Shown piece by piece: positions 14,911 to 17,616 of a stretch of 17,616 bases of DNA (position 1 is its first letter; the number at the start of each line of letters is the position of its first letter). The translations under genes and the position numbers were made by a program. The notes under the pieces were generated by a model. It was given only the letters and a program-made list of their open reading frames with translations. It was not told where the DNA came from and searched no databases. The DNA comes from JBBRSL01 sp038245435 (lineage in GTDB: Bacteria > Patescibacteriota > Saccharimonadia > Saccharimonadales > CAIOMD01), in assembly GCA_038245435.1 (NCBI GenBank), contig JBBRSL010000023.1, positions 1-17,616 of the forward strand, read 5' to 3'.

Positions 14911-15504
14911 ATGACGCATCGCAGAGTTAATCATGCATTAACGGTAGCTGTTGTAGTGTTGGCGCTCTATATCTTATTGGCGCCACTACTGCCGAACATT
15001 GGCTATTGGTGGGACGGTCGACATCCGACCGCTCCACCGGCTTATGTGGTGGCAGCAACGGCTGGCAAACCAGTGGTGCCGGCAACTACTCCCGTACCAA
15101 GTGGCAATCGCATTGTTATACCTAAAATTAACTCCGATTCGCTTATTTATCAGGGTGCGACAGATGAGGTGCTTAACCAAGGCCCGTGGTTACGACCAAA
15201 AACACCCGCACCTGGCACGGGAGGTAACACTGTTATTGCCGGGCACCGGTTTTCATATAAACCAGGCGTAGTGCAACCGTTTTACCATCTCGATAAGCTC
15301 GAACTTGGTGATAACATTATTATCGTTTGGGATGGCAAAGTGATAGCTTACAAAGTAACGCAAAAAAAAGTGGTCCCCCCAACACAAACCAGTATTGAGG
15401 CGCCAACATCACAAGAACAGCTGACACTGTATACCTGTACTACGGTATGGAACCCGGTTAATAGGCTCGTAATTGTGGCAACGCCCGTGGAGTTAATGCA
15501 ATGA
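14911..15504 (+). CDS. sortase
   Basis: 197 aa transpeptidase that would cleave the sorting signal of the preceding protein between Thr and Gly. An N-terminal transmembrane helix (9-29) and a Pro-rich linker lead to the sortase beta-barrel: IVIPKINSDSLIYQG, catalytic His112 in AGHRF, Cys176 in TLYTC, and Arg185 in NPVNRLVIVA. The TLxTC and N..NRLV pattern is closest to class D/E enzymes, but I cannot fix the class. The gene starts 14 bp after the adhesin stop with only a weak ribosome-binding site, so it is probably co-transcribed. Its stop overlaps the start of a small membrane peptide gene. Saccharibacteria are thought to have a Gram-positive-type envelope, which would provide the acceptor. 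Confidence 0.93.
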   Translation: MTHRRVNHALTVAVVVLALYILLAPLLPNIGYWWDGRHPTAPPAYVVAATAGKPVVPATTPVPSGNRIVIPKINSDSLIYQGATDEVLNQGPWLRPKTPAPGTGGNTVIAGHRFSYKPGVVQPFYHLDKLELGDNIIIVWDGKVIAYKVTQKKVVPPTQTSIEAPTSQEQLTLYTCTTVWNPVNRLVIVATPVELMQ

Positions 15505-15602
15505 ACAAAGAGTGGCTTAGAACAGCACTACTTATAACCCTACTTGTTATAGGCGTCGTGTACTTAGTATTTATGGCAGCAGCGCAAAATCCGACCCGCT
15601 AA
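15501..15602 (+). CDS. 33-aa single-helix membrane peptide
   Basis: A short ORF encoding MNKEWLRTALLITLLVIGVV... and ending in AQNPTR. Its ATG overlaps the sortase stop in an ATGA junction, and GGAG lies 8 nt upstream inside the sortase gene, a usual arrangement for translational coupling. Charged residues at the N-terminus and one helix at about 8-26 predict a small bitopic membrane protein. No family was recognised. The operon position suggests a partner of the sortase or of substrate retention, which is inference. No terminator is evident after it. Confidence 0.65.
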   Translation: MNKEWLRTALLITLLVIGVVYLVFMAAAQNPTR

Positions 15603-15605
15603 GTA

Positions 15606-15815
15606 TTAGCGACGGCGGAGTTGTAGACGTAAGTTCGTCAAGTAGTGCGATGGGTTCACGTTACGGTGAGTAACCAGGTAATCAACGTGGTTTTCGACAA
15701 ATGGGATACTATTATTTGGCCATTGTTCGGCATTAGCCCTAAACCCGGACACAGTAATAAGATCTGGGTTAGCAAGCATTGCTTGTAATTCAGTAAGTAT
15801 TTCTTCTTGTTGCAC
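15606..15815 (-). CDS. small hypothetical protein
   Basis: About 69 aa from the GTG at 15815, chosen because GAGG lies 6 nt upstream; an in-frame GTG at 15827 would add four residues but has no clear site. The N-terminal half is predicted helical (QQEEILTELQAMLANPDL) and the C-terminus is basic (RLQLRRR), possibly nucleic-acid or membrane-surface binding. It is soluble, with no Cys, and no family was recognised. It converges on the sortase operon, ending 3 bp beyond the small peptide gene, and is divergent from the metK riboswitch. Confidence 0.5.
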   Translation of the reverse strand: MQQEEILTELQAMLANPDLITVSGFRANAEQWPNNSIPFVENHVDYLVTHRNVNPSHYLTNLRLQLRRR

Positions 15816-15890
15816 CGTGAGCCTCACTTCGTATTTTAGACACTTCGTTACCTATAGTATGTTCCTATATCTGTTTTTTGCCTAATTGTT

Positions 15891-15899
15891 TGCTATACT
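15891..15899 (+). promoter_or_regulatory. extended -10 promoter of the riboswitch-metK transcript
   Basis: TGCTATACT is an extended -10 (TGn then TATACT) about 17 nt upstream of the riboswitch P1 stem. No good -35 is seen at 16-18 nt, which an extended -10 can tolerate. Predicted transcription starts near 15906. Confidence 0.6.
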
Positions 15900-15915
15900 A
15901 GACGAGTTAACAACT

Positions 15916-16018
15916 AACTATCAAGAGTGCGGTAAGGGAATTGGCCCTACGACCCGCCAGCAACCTACTTATACAAAGCAAGGTGCTACATCCAAGCTGT
16001 AACCACAGCAAGATAGGC
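15916..16018 (+). ncRNA. SAM-I (S-box) riboswitch aptamer
   Basis: Conserved SAM-I blocks appear in order: CTATCAAGAG opening P1, GCGG ... CCGC of P2 around AGGGAATTGGCCCT, then CAGCAACC, then AAGGTGCTACATCC, then the P4 hairpin GCTGT-AACC-ACAGC, and GATAG closing P1 (15918-15922 with 16012-16016). SAM binding would stabilise P1 and switch off the downstream gene. Position directly before metK agrees with the known regulon of this class. Confidence 0.92.
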
Positions 16019-16029
16019 GACCTATATAC

Positions 16030-16071
16030 CCCTTTCTTGCGCGTGCTCGCAGCGATAGAAAGGGATTTTTT
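16030..16071 (+). terminator. riboswitch-controlled terminator overlapping the metK ribosome-binding site
   Basis: CCCTTTCT (16030-16037) pairs with AGAAAGGG (16057-16064), with an inner TGCG/CGCA stem, followed by ATTTTTT. The 3' arm contains AAAGG, the only ribosome-binding sequence for the ATG at 16073. The hairpin could therefore both end transcription and hide the site. A competing small hairpin, ATAGG-CGA-CCTAT (16013-16025), shares the P1 closing strand and may belong to the switch. Confidence 0.85.
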
Positions 16072-16072
16072 A

Positions 16073-17032
16073 ATGGCAAAATTTAAAACAGCGGAGTGCG
16101 TCAGCCCTAAACATCCAGATAAACTCTGCGATCAAATAAGCGATGCAATACTCGACGCCTATGTCGCAATAGACCCAAAAAGTAGGGTTGCAGCAGAGGC
16201 CGTCGGTGGTCACGGTAAAGTCTTTATTACCGGTGAAATAACATCAACGGGCCGGGTTGATATTGTACCAATTGTTAAACGCATTGCCGGTGATGTCGAA
16301 CTTATTGAGCATTTAGTGCAGCAAAGCCCTGAAATTGCACATGGTGTCGATGCGGGTGGCGCAGGTGACCAGGGCATAATGGTAGGTTATGCTACTAACG
16401 AAACACCAGAACTGTTGCCGCTCGAATACGTTTTAGCCCGGCAGCTTAATAAGTTTTTATTTAAAACCTGGCCGTATGACGGTAAAACACAAATCACAAC
16501 TAAGGGCGGCAAAATAGTGGCCGTCGTGGCAAGTTTTCAGCATGCTAAAACAGATGAACTACGGGCCGCGGTTGAAGAGTGGATTGTAACTAAGCCAAAA
16601 GGCTCTAGCGTGGCTGTGCACGTTAATCCATGTGGAGACTGGCAACAAGGCGGTTTTGATGCAGATGCAGGCCTAACGGGCCGTAAATTAGCTGTAGATA
16701 ACTATGGGCCGCACATACCAGTTGGCGGCGGCGCTTTTAGTGGTAAGGACCCCAGTAAAGTAGATCGTTCGGGTGCTTATATCGCCCGGCGCATAGCGGT
16801 CGATTATTTGCGGAGGCGTGATGCAAAAGAGGTATTTTGCTACCTCGCCTATGCAATTGGCATAGCTGAGCCAGTTGAGGCAAGCGTCGTTATCGATGGA
16901 AAGCATGAAATTGTCGAAGGTTACGACTTAACACCAAAAGGCATAATTGATACCCTTGAACTGCGAAAACCGCAGTTCGAACAGACTGCCAAGTGGGGCC
17001 ACTTTGGCAACGGCTTTGTCTGGGATGCCTAG
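16073..17032 (+). CDS. metK: S-adenosylmethionine synthetase
   Basis: 319 aa; makes SAM, phosphate and pyrophosphate from methionine and ATP. The start is the ATG at 16073, since an upstream in-frame extension would run through the riboswitch. Key residues are all present: His14, Asp16 and Lys17 in HPDK, Lys138 (DGKTQIT), GAGDQG (96-101), Arg204 and Lys205 (LTGRK), and Lys225 and Lys229 in GGGAFSGKDPSKVDRS (218-233), ending GHFGNGFVWD. It is about 65 residues shorter than the E. coli enzyme of 384 aa, with deletions between conserved cores and at the C-terminus, which fits CPR proteome trimming. It is probably active. Its product also feeds the methyltransferase encoded at 6100-6624 and the riboswitch that controls it. 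Confidence 0.96.
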   Translation: MAKFKTAECVSPKHPDKLCDQISDAILDAYVAIDPKSRVAAEAVGGHGKVFITGEITSTGRVDIVPIVKRIAGDVELIEHLVQQSPEIAHGVDAGGAGDQGIMVGYATNETPELLPLEYVLARQLNKFLFKTWPYDGKTQITTKGGKIVAVVASFQHAKTDELRAAVEEWIVTKPKGSSVAVHVNPCGDWQQGGFDADAGLTGRKLAVDNYGPHIPVGGGAFSGKDPSKVDRSGAYIARRIAVDYLRRRDAKEVFCYLAYAIGIAEPVEASVVIDGKHEIVEGYDLTPKGIIDTLELRKPQFEQTAKWGHFGNGFVWDA

Positions 17033-17061
17033 TTTAGGGATTGGGAAATGGTAGTTGGGTA

Positions 17062-17084
17062 ATGGGGTTAGCTGCATTCCCCAT
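17062..17084 (+). other. weak hairpin after metK
   Basis: ATGGGG pairs with CCCCAT around an 11-nt loop. No U-run follows, so it is at best a weak terminator or an RNA 3'-end stabiliser. Nothing else is seen in 17033-17149. Confidence 0.3.
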
Positions 17085-17149
17085 AACTTCTATCAACTAT
17101 TGCTAAAAACCTCAGTAACTTGTGGCTAGTATGCTATTGCCAAGCGGCG

Positions 17150-17155
17150 TATAAT
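17150..17155 (+). promoter_or_regulatory. putative -10 element for the 71-aa protein gene
   Basis: TATAAT lies 30 nt before the ATG at 17186. The -35 region is weak, and no ribosome-binding site follows; the leader is A-rich. Confidence 0.45.
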
Positions 17156-17185
17156 AGTAAGTACAATTTAAAAACAAAAAGTATA

Positions 17186-17401
17186 ATGGAACGAAAACAA
17201 GATATAGATATTAGTCCAGAACACGTAGAACAAATTGCACGAACTGTCGCAAGGTGGATCGTTGCGCTGGAAAGCGGTGCCTTGACGACCGATGATAAGG
17301 CATATGTTGAGGAAATGCTACCAAGGTATCAAACCGAACTTGCATTGATACCTACAGTCAGGCGTAATCTAGACCGAAGCTACCATTCTCGAGCAGCCTA
17401 A
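17186..17401 (+). CDS. small helical hypothetical protein
   Basis: 71 aa (MERKQDIDISPEHVEQIARTV...). The ATG at 17186 was chosen because it follows the -10 element; extending upstream would place the start inside the promoter. It is predicted to be mostly alpha-helical and soluble with no Cys, having an acidic amphipathic first half and a basic C-terminal tail (VRRNLDRSYHSRAA). No family was recognised. No Shine-Dalgarno is seen. It lies 28 bp before the next gene. Confidence 0.6.
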   Translation: MERKQDIDISPEHVEQIARTVARWIVALESGALTTDDKAYVEEMLPRYQTELALIPTVRRNLDRSYHSRAA

Positions 17402-17409
17402 AGCGCTTA

Positions 17410-17418
17410 TGCTACAAT
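17410..17418 (+). promoter_or_regulatory. extended -10 promoter close to the last gene
   Basis: TGCTACAAT is an extended -10, ending 11 nt before the ATG at 17430. Predicted transcription begins about 5 nt before the ATG, so the message would be leaderless or nearly so. Confidence 0.5.
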
Positions 17419-17429
17419 CTATCTAAACT

Positions 17430-17616
17430 ATGGCAAAATCAAAAAAACCAGTTAAGCGCGAACCAGTCGAAAAGGACAGTGTCTACTTTTTAAAGCTCGT
17501 ACTGTTCTTTGTTTTAGGTACGTTGTGGGTCCAGTTTGGCGATGCCAATGGTGTTGGTATACCTGTTGGGCTTATTTTTGGCGTACTGCTGGCCAGCCAC
17601 GAGCATTTTCAGGTTG
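17430..17616 (+). CDS. small membrane protein, partial at the right edge
   Basis: At least 62 aa, open to the window end. A basic N-terminus (MAKSKKPVKREP...) precedes a helix at about 20-35 (YFLKLVLFFVLGTLWVQF) and a second hydrophobic segment (GVGIPVGLIFGVLLASHEHF). This predicts a two- or more-pass membrane protein. No family was recognised and no Shine-Dalgarno is present. The start is supported by the extended -10 element just upstream. Confidence 0.6.
   Translation, partial: MAKSKKPVKREPVEKDSVYFLKLVLFFVLGTLWVQFGDANGVGIPVGLIFGVLLASHEHFQV

Noticed and set aside
15941..16072. 44-residue N-terminal extension of MetK
   Set aside because: It lies inside the SAM-I riboswitch and terminator, and family members begin at the MAKFKTAE position.
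1..17616. Reassigned UGA codon (Gracilibacteria/SR1 code)
   Set aside because: The sortase gene ends at a TGA that overlaps the next start as ATGA, and the other genes end cleanly at TAA or TAG without internal TGA.

Overview
The window looks like part of the genome of a Candidatus Saccharibacteria (TM7)-like or related Patescibacteria/CPR bacterium. This is inferred from the mix of gene families, the many secreted or membrane-anchored proteins of unknown function, the compact layout, the shortened MetK and moderate GC. TGA, TAG and TAA are all used as stops, so the UGA-recoding lineages (SR1/Gracilibacteria type) do not fit. No taxonomic marker such as rRNA is present.

Region 1 (1-6624, minus strand) reads in the order SpoU-type RNA methyltransferase, VKOR-type disulfide-bond enzyme, NOX/ferric-reductase-like flavocytochrome, a membrane-anchored protein with one Ig-like domain and a divergent cytochrome b5-like domain, a DUF4352-like anchored protein, and a large anchored protein with seven Ig-like repeats and the same b5-like domain. 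I infer a trans-membrane electron-transfer module. NAD(P)H electrons would pass through FAD and two haems to outward-facing haem domains held on Ig stalks, while VKOR supports the Cys pairs of the stalks. This is the best candidate for an undescribed system here.

Region 2 (6712-9745) holds a membrane-anchored alpha/beta hydrolase (Abhydrolase_9 type, plus strand) that converges, across a bidirectional terminator, on a gene for a secreted 435-aa protein (minus strand).

Region 3 (9808-10541) is a self-contained GC-rich cassette with its own promoter and terminator. It encodes a protein resembling the phage Mu Gam DNA-end-binding family and looks acquired.

Region 4 (10573-15602, plus strand) is a surface-display operon. 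It contains a 1407-aa adhesin-like protein with about ten SpaA/Cna-B-like domains, a DUF11-like domain and a C-terminal LVNTG sorting signal, then a sortase, then an overlapping 33-aa one-helix membrane peptide. Two three-domain blocks in the adhesin are tandem copies with a period near 924 bp.

Region 5 (15606-17616) has a small minus-strand ORF, a SAM-I riboswitch with an intrinsic terminator controlling a short metK, a 71-aa helical ORF and the start of a small membrane protein that runs off the right edge. No tRNA, rRNA, CRISPR array or insertion sequence was recognised, and no gene-free stretch exceeds 300 bases.
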